Shown in pieces: positions 9,658 through 21,701 of a stretch of DNA of 64,000 nt (position 1 is the stretch's first letter; each line of letters starts with the position of its first letter). Source of the DNA: Scheffersomyces stipitis CBS 6054 (Eukaryota > Ascomycota > Pichiomycetes > Serinales > Debaryomycetaceae); the NCBI RefSeq assembly GCF_000209165.1, contig NC_009042.1, forward strand, positions 682,001 through 746,000, read 5' to 3'. The notes under the pieces are model-generated. The model ran no database searches. It worked only from the letters and a program-made list of their open reading frames with translations, and was not told where the DNA came from. The translations under genes were made by a program, and so were the position numbers.

Positions 9658-12600
9658 ATGGATATTTTTGACGAGATCGAGGACTTGTCCTCTGTGCGCT
9701 TTTCCAAAAATAGTGAAGAGGATTCTTATCAAGAATCTCAAGACTCAACTGGCATTACCATTGCCAAAGAAAGTTCTACCAGTATGTTGGGATTTGACTT
9801 TGACATTAATGCGCTAGCTGGATTGAATGAAGAAGTTAAAGAAAGAGGAATGTCCCAACTGAGCGTCCCTAGTAATCAACTTCACGGTCTACAAGAAGAT
9901 GAAGTTGAAGGGGAAGAAGAGTCTGAAAACGATGAGAACCTTCAAGAATCTCATGAAGAGTCTGGATTCAAGATCCCTGACCTCAGCATTCTATCAAAGA
10001 TAAAGAGAAGATTGGTAGGAGAACAAGAACATGAAACTAGTGTTGCTGTGGAAATGGCCGATACTCAGGTTATTCCAGATTTAGACTTCAGTAGCTCAAT
10101 TCTTAGTAAAGAGACTCAGGAAGTCCAGAGGTTACCACAATTAGAAATTGATTTGAGTGACTTTGAAACTTTGGGAACTCAAGAGACTCAGAAAGTTCAA
10201 GAGACTCAGAAAGTTCAAGAAACTCAGATAATTCAAGAAACTCAGATAATTCAAGAAACTCAGAAAATTCAAGATACTCAACAATTTCAAGAGAGGCAAG
10301 CTATTTCTGAAGACAGAACTTCTCTTTTCGTAGATAATGACGAAGACCACGAATTCATTCCATCTGCACCACTCACAGCACAACAACGTCAGGAACGAAT
10401 TGCCAAATTGGCAGAAAAAAAGAGACAGCAACGTCTCGCTGCTCAACAGAAGGAACTCGAAAACGAAATCACAAGAACTTCCTTAACTGATGATGAACAA
10501 GACTTGAACGATATCAATGATTCAGTGGTGTCCAATATAAATACAACTGAGCTGAAGGGTGTTTCTGCCAAAGAACTTGAAGAGTCTGAAATGTTCCTTA
10601 ATGAACAAAGAAGACAACAAGACTTACGCCCTGAGTTTCAAAAGAAAACCACCTTCTCTAAGTCGATGTTGCTTGATGCATTCGATGAAAGTGACGAAGA
10701 TCAACCACAAAAACCATCTTCATCGCCAATAGGACTCAGATCCAACAACCCCAAGTCTAGCCCCATCACATCCCCTGTCCAATTGCACGCTAAACCACTA
10801 GGAGATAAGGAAGAATCTGATACAGACGACGAATTAAATGTTCTTGAGTTGATAAAACGGCCTGCTATGCCAGCAGCTTCCAGCACACAAACCAGAAACC
10901 CAATTGAAATATATGCCCAGAAGCTCAAGGCTCAGCTCGCTTCATCTCCAATAAGATCTAGTGATAATGAAGATGATGCTCATGCCACCAAACAAAAGTT
11001 AATCGACTTGGACGACTCAGACTCTGACATCGATGTCCATTCTTCACCACTCAGACGAATGAATGTAAAACCAGATCACAAGTCAAAACCGTCTTTCGAA
11101 AAGATCCCAGAATTGTCCAAGGAACAGAAATTGACCATCAAACAAAAATTCTCAAAGAAGAAGATCATGTCATCTGGCCATATTACTAAAAGCTTTATGA
11201 TCAAAGGGCTCCAGAAACAGAACAACATCGCCAAAGAGTCAAAAGAATTCTTGCTTAACTTGCTGAGAGTTAATGTGCACCAGTTGAAGGCCAACAAATT
11301 GAACAATCCTGAGCATGCCATTCTTGAAGAAATGGAAAAAGAGGAGGAAATCATGGGTTCATTGTTGGAAAGAGAAATGGAACGAGCACGTAATATCAGA
11401 AGAAAGGAAAAGCTCAAGGAGAGAGCCAAGTTAGCTCTATTAGGCAAATTGGCGAATGAAGATGAAGATGGTGAGTATATTCACTCTGGAGCGGACGCAG
11501 GTGAAATACCGGAATCTGATTATGAAAGTGTTCCAGATTCAGAGTCTGGTAGTGACATTGATGATGAAAGCTCCCAGAGTGATGATGAAAATGATATCAA
11601 TGAAGTTGATAATGATACAAATATAGAAGTCAAGAGAAAGTCGAGATTGGTTATTTCTGACGACGAAGAAAACGAAGAAGAACTTAGTCAAACAATCAAT
11701 GAGCTTCAAAGAAGTGACGATAGCTATATGTTTGGAAGTAGAAACGAAGAAGGAAATGATGACTCGTTGGGTCTTGACCGTGATCAACTTATAACTACTG
11801 TGACATCTCAAGAAATCAAGAAGGTCTTCGGAGAAGGTGCTTCGTTGACTCAGGCATTCAATACAGGGTCTCCAGTGTCTAACCAAACGAATAACACTGT
11901 ACCATTCGCTAACAATGAAAGCACCATTGACCAAACAGAAGAACTGAACGAACAATTTTCCACTGCTAGAAGTGATGAATATCAGCTATTCCAAAACCTC
12001 CAGCCAAGAACAGCTAACTCTCAAACTTCTCAAACTTCTGAGATGAACTTGTCGTTTGTTCATACGAAGAAAATTCCTTCTTTCAGAGACATTAGTGAGG
12101 CTAACACTCAAGAAAGCACGCCGCCAGATTCTACTCAGATAGACTACCCAACTGAAATAGACGCGATAACACAAATTCTTTCTAAAGAGATTGATGAGGA
12201 AGAAGACGATGATGATATCACTCCATTCAGTGTGAGAAGAGGAAGAAAGAAGATGATAGAACTGAGTACAACACAAGAAGCGGAAGCTGTCAATGATGAA
12301 AATGACAAGTCTACAGAAGAGGATCAAGAGAACATGAAAGCTCAAATCAAGATGTATGAAGACAAGATCAGAAGAAAGGAGTTGAAGATGCGTAAGAAGC
12401 GTAAGGAGTTGGAGAGGAAGGGTATCAAGAATATGGTCGATGGAGAAGCTGAAGAGTCTGAAGATGAATGGAAAGGCATTGGTGGTGTTGATGGAGAAGT
12501 GTCTGATCAGGCGAATTCGGAAGATGAAAAGATGATTGACAATAACTTATTTATTGACTTGAAGAACGATGAAATCAGAAACAAATTCATGCAAGAATAC

Positions 12601-13557
12601 CAGATTAAGGACCAAAAAGAGTTGGAGAAGTTGCTTGACGATATCAAGAATCACAGATTGTCCAAGAGAGCAGCTGCCAATGACTTGGATATAGAGTTGA
12701 GCGATGAAGATGACGAGTTGTTGCTTGCCTATCGAAGGCAGAAGTTGAAGGAGCAGCAGGAAAGATTGCTTCAAAACAAAAAGATACAGGCATTGTCGAA
12801 AGATGAAAGGGCAAAGGCGTTTTTTGCATCCATTCAAGATGAAGATTCGGTTATCAAGATTGACGATGATGAAGATGAAGATGAAGATAATGCCAGTGTT
12901 CAAGAACTGGCAAGCGCTTCCAAGTCAACAGAAGGAGAAGAGCAGTCTGGTGAAGACGAAGATTCGCTCGATAAAGAAGCTCCTGTGAAGCCAATTTTGA
13001 AGATTGGAGAAGCATTTGTCCACAAGCAATTGTCATTCCTCACAAATGCAAACGACGATTACGATAATTTGCAGAGAATGTCCCGTTTCCAACATGGATT
13101 TGAGTCGTCAGATGAAGAAGTAGAAGACATTAAGTCTTTGAAATTGAAATGTTTAAGCAATCTCACAAGCAAAAGATCAGAGGATTCCGGTGTAACCAGC
13201 GACTTATCGAGAAAGAGATTTCGTGAATCTGGAGACACTGATGTTGATGAAGATGGTGAAGATGACGACGACGATGACGAGTTTATGCCCTCGTTCAAGA
13301 AGCCCTCGGTAGTTAAGTCATTCAAGTCATTCCAGGAACAACAGGGAGTTCTCATCAAAGATGGTAAGAAGCATTTTTCAGGGGTCACTATCAGCAACCA
13401 GTATAAGCAGGTAGCAGGCTCAAAGGCATCTATCTCGTTCTTGCAGAGAAAGAAGCAGGCTAAACAGGTCAAGAGTTTGAAAGAGAAGCAAATTGAGCAG
13501 AGCATCAACAACTCTAAGCTCAATTCCCGTTTGTTTTCCAACAATGGTTTTGACTAG
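9658..13557 (+). CDS. MRC1: Mediator of replication checkpoint, Claspin-like
   Basis: Mrc1 travels with the replication fork and carries the Mec1 signal to Rad53. The protein is 1,299 residues, very acidic and rich in SQ/TQ. The conserved MRC1 domain lies around residues 930-1090, including NKFMQEYQIKDQKELEKLL and the basic/acidic helix LLLAYRRQKLKEQQERLL. Near residue 340 is KSMLLDAFDESDEDQ, and IRRKEKLKERAKLALLGKL lies at about 580. Residues 176-211 are six tandem ETQxxQ-type hexapeptides. The open frame extends to a TTG at 9649, but the first ATG is at 9658 (MDIFDEIEDL), and that start is used. It is longer than S. cerevisiae Mrc1 (1,096 residues). Confidence 0.92.
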   Translation: MDIFDEIEDLSSVRFSKNSEEDSYQESQDSTGITIAKESSTSMLGFDFDINALAGLNEEVKERGMSQLSVPSNQLHGLQEDEVEGEEESENDENLQESHEESGFKIPDLSILSKIKRRLVGEQEHETSVAVEMADTQVIPDLDFSSSILSKETQEVQRLPQLEIDLSDFETLGTQETQKVQETQKVQETQIIQETQIIQETQKIQDTQQFQERQAISEDRTSLFVDNDEDHEFIPSAPLTAQQRQERIAKLAEKKRQQRLAAQQKELENEITRTSLTDDEQDLNDINDSVVSNINTTELKGVSAKELEESEMFLNEQRRQQDLRPEFQKKTTFSKSMLLDAFDESDEDQPQKPSSSPIGLRSNNPKSSPITSPVQLHAKPLGDKEESDTDDELNVLELIKRPAMPAASSTQTRNPIEIYAQKLKAQLASSPIRSSDNEDDAHATKQKLIDLDDSDSDIDVHSSPLRRMNVKPDHKSKPSFEKIPELSKEQKLTIKQKFSKKKIMSSGHITKSFMIKGLQKQNNIAKESKEFLLNLLRVNVHQLKANKLNNPEHAILEEMEKEEEIMGSLLEREMERARNIRRKEKLKERAKLALLGKLANEDEDGEYIHSGADAGEIPESDYESVPDSESGSDIDDESSQSDDENDINEVDNDTNIEVKRKSRLVISDDEENEEELSQTINELQRSDDSYMFGSRNEEGNDDSLGLDRDQLITTVTSQEIKKVFGEGASLTQAFNTGSPVSNQTNNTVPFANNESTIDQTEELNEQFSTARSDEYQLFQNLQPRTANSQTSQTSEMNLSFVHTKKIPSFRDISEANTQESTPPDSTQIDYPTEIDAITQILSKEIDEEEDDDDITPFSVRRGRKKMIELSTTQEAEAVNDENDKSTEEDQENMKAQIKMYEDKIRRKELKMRKKRKELERKGIKNMVDGEAEESEDEWKGIGGVDGEVSDQANSEDEKMIDNNLFIDLKNDEIRNKFMQEYQIKDQKELEKLLDDIKNHRLSKRAAANDLDIELSDEDDELLLAYRRQKLKEQQERLLQNKKIQALSKDERAKAFFASIQDEDSVIKIDDDEDEDEDNASVQELASASKSTEGEEQSGEDEDSLDKEAPVKPILKIGEAFVHKQLSFLTNANDDYDNLQRMSRFQHGFESSDEEVEDIKSLKLKCLSNLTSKRSEDSGVTSDLSRKRFRESGDTDVDEDGEDDDDDDEFMPSFKKPSVVKSFKSFQEQQGVLIKDGKKHFSGVTISNQYKQVAGSKASISFLQRKKQAKQVKSLKEKQIEQSINNSKLNSRLFSNNGFD
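10183..10290 (+). repeat. Six tandem 18-bp units inside MRC1
   Basis: Units of GAGACTCAGAAAGTTCAA and close variants follow one another six times without gaps, starting at 10183, 10201, 10219, 10237, 10255 and 10273. Units 1 and 2 are identical, and so are units 3 and 4, which suggests recent expansion. Each unit supplies one TQ dipeptide, a potential Mec1/Tel1 site. Confidence 0.9.
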
Positions 13558-13831
13558 CATACCACAATTTACGCAATTACTGTACTATACTAATAATATA
13601 AATGCATTCATTAATTAAGTATTCTTTAAATTTATCACGAAGAAATGTAGATGACAACATGGGGGGTATGGTTACATAATATGACAGACGGTATTGAAGT
13701 TGAGAATCACGGATATAGTTGACGTTATTCATGATGTTGTGCACGCTAGACGTAATGTATGCGACGATGTAAATTTGTTAAGAAATCTTGACTTTATCCT
13801 CAAGCAAGATTCACCTGTGATGATTTACATA

Positions 13832-15934
13832 TCAAAGAAGACTCTGCGACAAGGCATCCCGTAGAGCACTATGGCTGACTCGACTTACAAGAGGTTTTCT
13901 GAAGATAGACGATTCTCCGTAACTAACAATTTTAGTTTTGTTAGGTCCAATTTTCAAGCTTGTAGATTGGCCATCGTTTCTCGGTATTCGGATTGGCATC
14001 CGTTTAGTCTGAGAATCGCTTTGGACGATTATTGGCTTCTTTTCTTTTGACTGACGTTTAAGATCTCGAATCTTTTGTGGAGTAATAGTCTTTTTATTTT
14101 TCTGTTTGGTAGTAGGAGTGTTTACCAAATTCAAAAAGCTATCAGTCAACGACTTACTGATGGAATCAATGCTATCTCTTCTGCCTGGAGAATTAGCAAC
14201 TGCCGGAAAGCTGAAGAGGGAAGAAATATTGGCAGACACGCTTCCCGGCGAAGAAAAAGCTGAGAAATCTCTAGTTGAAGAAGAATGTTCGTTTCTCAGC
14301 ATCACTTCGCTGAGTATTCGCTTTGGGTCTTCTGGCTCTGGAGCAAAAAGGGCCCTTTTCTTCTTAGTAAAGTTATCTCTGAAGTATATCGGCTCAATAG
14401 TAGCAGCAGCCAGTTGTGAAGACGTGCTAAGCTTTATACTTTCGATAGGGTTGTGGAATTTGTATCCAAGCGTAGGTTTATCTTCTTCAGGATCTGGTAT
14501 CACTTCTTCTGAGAAAATAGAAGTGGCATTAAATAGACTATCGAACGAGTTAGATTTTCGTAGAAGATGAGGAAATGCTTCCTGGAGATCAATTCGAGAC
14601 TTCCGCAAGTAGTTCTCGAAGTTGTTGAACTCAATCTCGGTATTAGGATCATTCTCATCAATCTCTTTATCGAAATACGAAAGATCAGAACAAATGGATA
14701 CGTTATCCAAATCCAAAGGCAGATCTATGTTCACTTCTGCGGTTTCAAGTGGACACGGAGAGCTATGGAAGACATTGTCTAGTTCGGCAAAGTCTTCTTT
14801 GTCGTAGATGTTTCCGAAACTAATGAAATGTTTAAGTCTACTAATACGCAATTGCTCTGGATCCTCATCGAAATCGCTGTTGAGATGAAAGTTATCCTTC
14901 TTGCCCTTTTTATCACTGAACAACGAATGGATATCAGGTAAGGAGTTTGATCTCATGCGATTGCCGATACCAGTGAGAAGAGGAGAAGTGTTTTCTGTAC
15001 AAACCTCTTCGTCGTCGTGAGCCTCGTAGCCGTCGTCGTGGATGTCATCGATTTCGGCTACTGAAGTGTCGATGTCAACATTACTGCTGTCTATATGATC
15101 GCCATTTTCCATGCTACAAGACGTCCTGCTACTGGCAGAGGGTATGATGCGTGGAATACGAGGAGTATGAGATACAGAAGAAAGGTCGTCTTCAGCAGTC
15201 AGTCCAAAGGCATCTTCATAAGCAATCGGATTCAAATTATAGATGCTAGAAAGTCTGTATCTGGACCTCTTCTTATTGATCCTAGTAGAATTGCATCGAA
15301 TAGGTTTCAATTTCAAGTTGGAAATGGAGATCTGAGGCTTTAACTTAGTAGGAGTACGATAATCACTGTATTCCGAGTCGACGGCAGTGTTTTCCGATCC
15401 GTTGGTCGGCAACTTGTTTAACTGGTTATGTTTTTCTTGCAAGTTCGTAGCAAAGGGGTTAATGATATTCTCGCTAATCTTGTTGTTTGTCGTTGTATGA
15501 AAATCAGTTCCAGGTTCATGTATGATATCAGATTCGTGAATAGTGTGCAAGGTTGTATCAGCAAAGGATGTTTTTCGTGAAGAATGCTCTTGGAAATGGT
15601 CATTAGTCTCGAACTTCTTTACTAGTAGTCGATATTCATTCGTCAATGTCTCAAAAGAAGTATGGTTGGTTATGTTGTCGTTGACAAGCAAGTTTGATTC
15701 TAGATAAAACGCCTTTTCGTAGAGACTGGCAAACTCCACAAGGTGCGATCGGTTCTGGGCCATAAGATCGGCCACTTCATCTATGGACGTATCGATGCTA
15801 GTTATGGAATTGTTGATGTGAGTGATGTTATTGATGAGATACTCCGAGTCGGACACCAGAGCGAGGAGCTTGTCTGATTGATTATCAAGTGCATCGACAA
15901 AAGCAACGATCAGATCAAGACGAGATGTGAACAT
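13832..15934 (-). CDS. Uncharacterised Ser/Asp-rich fungal protein, 700 residues
   Basis: I do not recognise this gene with confidence. The N-terminal 110 residues look helical and heptad-like (a run of I, L and V from ISTIDxSID-type sequence to YEKAFYLESNLLVND), perhaps a coiled coil. The middle is low-complexity, rich in Ser, Asp and Asn. A better ordered patch around residues 430-480 contains LRKSRIDLQEAFPHLLRKSN and SFDSLF, and the last 120 residues are basic (TPQKIRDLKRQSKEKKP). This pattern suggests a phosphorylated regulatory or scaffold protein; no enzyme domain is visible. The start is the first ATG at 15934. Its upstream region is unusually long (1.56 kb). Confidence 0.75.
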   Translation of the reverse strand: MFTSRLDLIVAFVDALDNQSDKLLALVSDSEYLINNITHINNSITSIDTSIDEVADLMAQNRSHLVEFASLYEKAFYLESNLLVNDNITNHTSFETLTNEYRLLVKKFETNDHFQEHSSRKTSFADTTLHTIHESDIIHEPGTDFHTTTNNKISENIINPFATNLQEKHNQLNKLPTNGSENTAVDSEYSDYRTPTKLKPQISISNLKLKPIRCNSTRINKKRSRYRLSSIYNLNPIAYEDAFGLTAEDDLSSVSHTPRIPRIIPSASSRTSCSMENGDHIDSSNVDIDTSVAEIDDIHDDGYEAHDDEEVCTENTSPLLTGIGNRMRSNSLPDIHSLFSDKKGKKDNFHLNSDFDEDPEQLRISRLKHFISFGNIYDKEDFAELDNVFHSSPCPLETAEVNIDLPLDLDNVSICSDLSYFDKEIDENDPNTEIEFNNFENYLRKSRIDLQEAFPHLLRKSNSFDSLFNATSIFSEEVIPDPEEDKPTLGYKFHNPIESIKLSTSSQLAAATIEPIYFRDNFTKKKRALFAPEPEDPKRILSEVMLRNEHSSSTRDFSAFSSPGSVSANISSLFSFPAVANSPGRRDSIDSISKSLTDSFLNLVNTPTTKQKNKKTITPQKIRDLKRQSKEKKPIIVQSDSQTKRMPIRIPRNDGQSTSLKIGPNKTKIVSYGESSIFRKPLVSRVSHSALRDALSQSLL

Positions 15935-17498
15935 GTATGAGGACGTAGGTAGACGAAGACTTGGCTAGATCTGATGGGTATCAAATGAATATAGATACTT
16001 AGTGAAGTATACTGTAAGATGATGCAAAGTTATGCGATACAAGTGACGAGAAGCCTGGTATTCTATGAATAGCAGCTTGTATGACGGGTATGAAATGGTA
16101 TGAAATCAACTGATCTTGTATGCTTTGGCACGAAGTGTTGGTATGAATCAATATGCGATTAAGAATGCGATTAATGAAATGAAATGAGTAAATGCTAGCA
16201 CTTAGGGCTATGAGATCTGATCGATGAGAAGATTATGCGAGAGTGACCCACTGTCAGATCATGTCACTGGACAAGGCGAGGCAGATCAGTTATAGGCTGC
16301 TAGACACCAGTCAGGTGCAACTGATAGCAAAAGCACTATGGGTACAAGAGTGTACAAGATTGTACTAGACTAGCTAGCAGGTGGTGGTAATCTGTCAGAA
16401 GGATAGTCTGTCAGAACCGTCAGAAACCAGATTATCTATGGCGATGCTGGTTCTATTAGAGGCTATCTGTTAGAGTGTGGAGCCAGAAATTGCAAGCAAA
16501 ACGTTTTCAACTTTATATAACTAACCACAGTCAGAGATATTCTGCGTGTCCCGGCCTCAGCTCCATAACCTCTACATAAAGTCTGGCACTGTACGAGTAA
16601 TTGGAAAGGACTAAAAATTTTGATTGTTATGGTTGCAACAGGCGCCGTGCAGGACTTGTAAACACCACCCCGAATTAGGAAACGGACTAGCCTGATTCTC
16701 GCAATCTCTCCAGCAGCCATTGCCGGAGCGACAGCAGCTTTGAGTCAGTTGCCAGGTGCTGGCGTCGCCTAGATAGCTTAGACAATGTTGGTCCTGTTTG
16801 TGACAATGGTGTGGCTGACTGGAGGAGGGCTGACTGGAGAAGTGAGCTTCTTAACTATGGCCATCTCGTCCATGTAGGCTTCTGCCTGGATACTTCTGAG
16901 ATAAAGAAAATTGTCACACTTAAGCCATAAATGGGTGAAAGTCAGACCTGTTTTGGTAGTGTCAAGAGCCAAAGCACGGAGAAATGTGGACGAGTGTGGA
17001 TGAGTTTCTTTCTTGGGCGTATCAGCTGCTGCGGCATTTGTGTACAGCAGGTAATTTGGTCGTTATTGGTGTTTGGCACACTTCAAAAATATGTCACTAG
17101 ACTTCCTAATTCTGCTATTGACTTTCGTGTCTTGTGAGCGGTTTTCGACTTTGTGCCCATTGCCTTTTCTAGAGACATAACGACGCCTCGACGATAACGA
17201 TAACAGCCGGCCCCATTGCTGCACTCTGCAACTCCTCCCTTCTTATTTCGCTATATTGGGCCCGATCTGATATGAACTTATCGCGATTGCTCCAGAGCTA
17301 CGATTACTTGCTGCTGGGAAATTGCAATTCTTCTTTGGCAATCTCGAAGTCTTAGTAGGTTTCTGGAACCACTCCAATTGCCATCGCCCGTAAATTGCTG
17401 AAAGGCAATAGCAATTTTCATATATGAATCATTCTAAATTGCTCGATAGTACATTTCTTTATATTAAATATGTTTAACTATTTACCAGTCATTACGAC
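15935..17498. other. Long intergenic region upstream of the 700-residue protein
   Basis: This 1.56 kb region separates the 5' end of the unknown gene from the 3' end of KRR1. The part nearest the gene has short imperfect repeats of TATGAAATGG and ATGCGATTAA (about 16080-16190). No gene is supported. The length suggests an extended promoter. Confidence 0.45.
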
Positions 17499-18587
<1,089 letters not shown>

Positions 18588-18655
18588 CTAGCTTCAAGAA
18601 AAGTTGTTTATTCTGGCAAACTACTGGCTGTAAAAAAAATTCTAACTCTACCGTC

Positions 18656-18773
18656 TCGAATTTTTCACTCTGTGATGGGATGGGATGTGATGGGCTCTTT
18701 TGGTGATGGATCACGTGCCGAATTTTTCAATACGCCAAAATTTATTAGTACCGATTTTTCAGTGCGATGAGAT
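18656..18773. promoter_or_regulatory. RRPE-like and PAC elements in the KRR1 divergent promoter
   Basis: GCGATGAGAT at 18764-18773 is an exact PAC core. GATTTTTCA at 18753-18761 ends two bases before it, and GAATTTTTCA-type elements occur at about 18658 and 18720. RRPE plus PAC is the known signature of ribosome biogenesis genes. A CACGTG lies at 18712-18717. Confidence 0.6.
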
Positions 18774-18841
18774 AACTATAATCAGTAGATAGTTATACTA
18801 TAGAGAGTATACATTTTGCATAAACTATTGAGATAGATAGG

Positions 18842-19180
18842 ATGGTCACTATACGGAAGAGCTCGGCTATTACTGGTAAAAAGAAAGTGACAAAACTGGC
18901 CAAGAGCAACAAAGTCAAGACAAATAAAACCACTAAAGTAACAAAATCGCAATCCAAATCCACCAAAAGCAAAATCCAAAAACTCAATGCCAATGACAGT
19001 GAAATCAGAGAAATCACTTCGTTGCTCGGAACGAATGTAGCCAAGGGCCATACAAAAGCATTGGACTCGCGAAGTCTCCAGGCAGATTTGAAAAAGGATG
19101 AACAGACCAGAGCTGACAACAAGAAAGTTGAGAACGATCTTACTTCTCAATTGGAGTTATTGACGGGGATGGGATTATAG
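18842..19180 (+). CDS. Small basic protein, possibly nucleolar
   Basis: The ATG at 18842 opens 112 codons. The first 45 residues are very rich in Lys, Ser and Thr (KKKVTKLAKSNKVKTNKTTK) and probably disordered. The rest is more balanced (EIREITSLLGTNVAKGHTKA) and ends in SQLELLTGMGL. I do not recognise the family. It is divergent from KRR1 with 272 bp between starts, so the PAC/RRPE sites lie about 70-185 bp upstream of its ATG. The location and composition suggest a ribosome biogenesis or nucleolar role; this is inference. Composition alone could also fit a chromatin protein. Confidence 0.65.
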   Translation: MVTIRKSSAITGKKKVTKLAKSNKVKTNKTTKVTKSQSKSTKSKIQKLNANDSEIREITSLLGTNVAKGHTKALDSRSLQADLKKDEQTRADNKKVENDLTSQLELLTGMGL

Positions 19181-20649
19181 CATAGAATGTACATAGAATG
19201 TAAATTAGAGAAATAATTAATGGTTAAGATCACGAGCACAAGCAGTAGTGAATAACACTTATACATAGTAGTGTTCACATTCATTATCGAATAATATCAC
19301 AGTGTTAGAACGTATTGGTTTTAACAAGTGTCTATTTCCATTGTAGTAAATTCCAGAAACTGAATGAGAGTATCATTATTAACCAGCTCCTAGGCCCAGC
19401 GTCGTCTAATTGACCAGTGAGATAATGCTGCCGTCAATTTGCTCTGGCTTATCTGTCACTCGTCAACTTTACAATCCCAGAAGCTGTATTACCGCACGGC
19501 ATCATCATTGGGTATCCCTTTAAGACTCAACGGAACTCATTAATTGTCCGTTTTGGGAATTGGCGTTATGCAAGGAGTCTATGACTGTAGGTTATACAGT
19601 AGGAGCGTTGGCTGAGATGATAACCACCAGTAGTAAGATCTTAGTCGTAGATTTACATGATAAAGTGAGCCGGACCACAGCTATCATCTAGCAACATGGT
19701 CCAAGAGCTGATACATAGAAGCTAAGCTGAACTTGACATTCAGTAGTATTAATGCATACTATTGTATGTGCTGTATTGTACCAGCTCCACCATCAAGCTC
19801 GTCTATTCCAAGACTTCGGCTGTTCATTGTACTCAAATCATTCCGACCAACCAGCCATTGTAGTCTCTACCACAACGACAGAACAATGTTGCGATTAACC
19901 GAAAGAAGTGTCGTTCATTTAAGACAAAAGTGATTTCATTTTTAATTCGGAATAGCGACCGGAATTGATTCAAACGGTCCGGTCACAATTGTGAATACTA
20001 CGGCCCGGAAATGGTTCGAGCTAAACCCAAAAATTCAAACTAGCTATTGGAAAATTTCAATGCCAGTCAACGAGAATGTTCATGCCACAACCTAGGGGGT
20101 GACGAGGCTAACTTTCTAGCAGCTAACAGGAAATATTATAATGCAATTGCAAACCTGCTCTAATTTTGTTTCCCCAGGTTTCAATTCAAAAATAATTCGT
20201 CTATGCACTTTATTTTTGTACTATTTTTCACATTTTCATGTTTTCTCTAATCATTTTCTCCTCGACCAAACACAACTGGAAATGACTTGAAGCATGTCTA
20301 TAGAACTCCCTGCAATTGCTTGAGTTGCTTCTTTGACCCTTCAAGCATTTCAAGTCGGAAAAGTCCCCACAAAAATGTTGTAGTCGTAGCACAAAAAAGA
20401 TATTAAAAATTGCCGCAAAAAATTATTTATGATAGTTAGGTTCCATTAAATTATAATAGCAAGCCAAATGAACCATACCTAGCACAAGTTTGTTATCAAC
20501 AGGAAGTTGATAAAATTCATTTACATATATTTAGACTGAAATTTCGTAATTGCCTTAAAATTGTGGATACGCAGGTGTACACTATATATATATATGGTAC
20601 TGAACCCCTTTTCAATCAGATAAGGAGTAGAAGCTAAAAGCAAGGTAAA
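19181..20649. other. Intergenic region containing repeat copy 1
   Basis: This 1.47 kb region has no supported gene. It contains the first copy of the CCGGAATTGATTC-type repeat (19947-20090). A run of TATATATATATA at about 20584-20595 lies 55-66 bp before the membrane-protein gene at 20650 and could serve as its TATA element. Confidence 0.5.
19947..20090 (+). repeat. Non-coding repeat, copy 1
   Basis: The block begins near ACCGGAATTGATTCAAAC (19958) and runs through GGCCCGGAAATGGTTCGAGC, CCCAAAAATTCAAAC and AATGCCAGTCAA to TTCATGCCA. The same ordered elements occur in copy 2 at 21914-22095, in the same orientation. The two copies flank the gene at 20650-21701. Confidence 0.7.
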
Positions 20650-21701
20650 ATGAGGCTGGCCGTAATTATCCTTGATATATTATTTTACTTAATTCTTTAT
20701 ATTGCTCGAATTACTAGCACTGCTTATCAGTGGAGAGCTGCATTACATGGTATTCGACGGGCTGATAGCGAAATCGCCCTTCCCAAAAATGACAAAAAGA
20801 TCCATGACGAAAGGATTGATGTAGCCAGGAAGGCTTACAAGAGCAAATACTTGGATATGCTTTCAGCTTCAGCGGCAGTAGCCGTTGCAAGTATTGCGCT
20901 ATGGCTTGCCTATGAGAAGGTCTACAAACACGACATGTCGTTTATTTGGAAGGACTCTGCTGCCATATGTATTCTTATGGTACCATTAGAAGCTATTTAC
21001 AATGTGGTGTCCTCAGTGTTTGAATTTTGGCTAGCTAAGGAGGAATTGAACCTTGCCACTCAAAGCGAACACTACCCAACAAGGAAAACGTCATCATTGG
21101 GTTACAGAAGCTTCTATATATCTTGCGCAGTACTATTACTAATAATATCGAGTTACGGGTTATTGGATTCGAGCTTTGTGGTGTCTGTGTTTCTATTTCT
21201 GCAATCGCTATTCGCCTTGAGCACAGAACCACAGACCTTGAAACACGACCATATTCAGTCTCCAACCTTAAAAGCAAATACTGAATCAAGAAAACCGTCG
21301 TTTAAACTCAAGGTAAAAACGCTAGTTGGGCATACGCCTTTTATATTGCATGTGTCTGTTTGGGTGCATCTTTTTCTCTGGTAACATGTAGGAGTAATGA
21401 TAAGGTAGCCCACGAAGTTTCGACACTTGCAGGCCAGCACAGTGAGGCTACTTATATGTTAATGATTTTAGTTGGTATTCAATGGGCCGCCAGTAATCCA
21501 TTCCTCATTGCTGTTGGTACAGTCTTCTTCGCTTCTGTGATGTTTGGGATAGCATTTGGGCCCATCGGACCAGCCTTAATACATTATATAGGCGAATCTT
21601 GGGCTTATCGTGTGGCTTCGTTGTGTGCGTATATTTCATTGACACTATCAATATTTGATGCCTTTCATTTTCGGAGATGGTATGATGGTTGTTCTAGCTA
21701 G
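20650..21701 (+). pseudogene. Polytopic membrane protein gene with a frameshift
   Basis: An ATG at 20650 opens 244 codons ending at 21384. A second frame, displaced by one base, carries membrane-protein sequence from about 21327 (AYAFYIACVCLGASF) to TAG at 21699. Joined, they would give about 345 residues with eight or nine hydrophobic segments: residues 3-25, then around LSASAAVAVASIALWLAY, ICILMVPLEAIYNVV, YISCAVLLLIISSYG, FVVSVFLFLQSLFAL and several more after the break. The second frame has no ATG of its own at the junction. No good splice sites explain the shift. It is a decayed gene, a sequencing error, or two short genes. I do not recognise the family. Confidence 0.6.

Noticed and set aside
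10141..10446. Minus-strand open frame with a leucine-rich repeat look
   Set aside because: It is the antisense of the MRC1 TQ repeat; the pattern comes from the 18-bp units.
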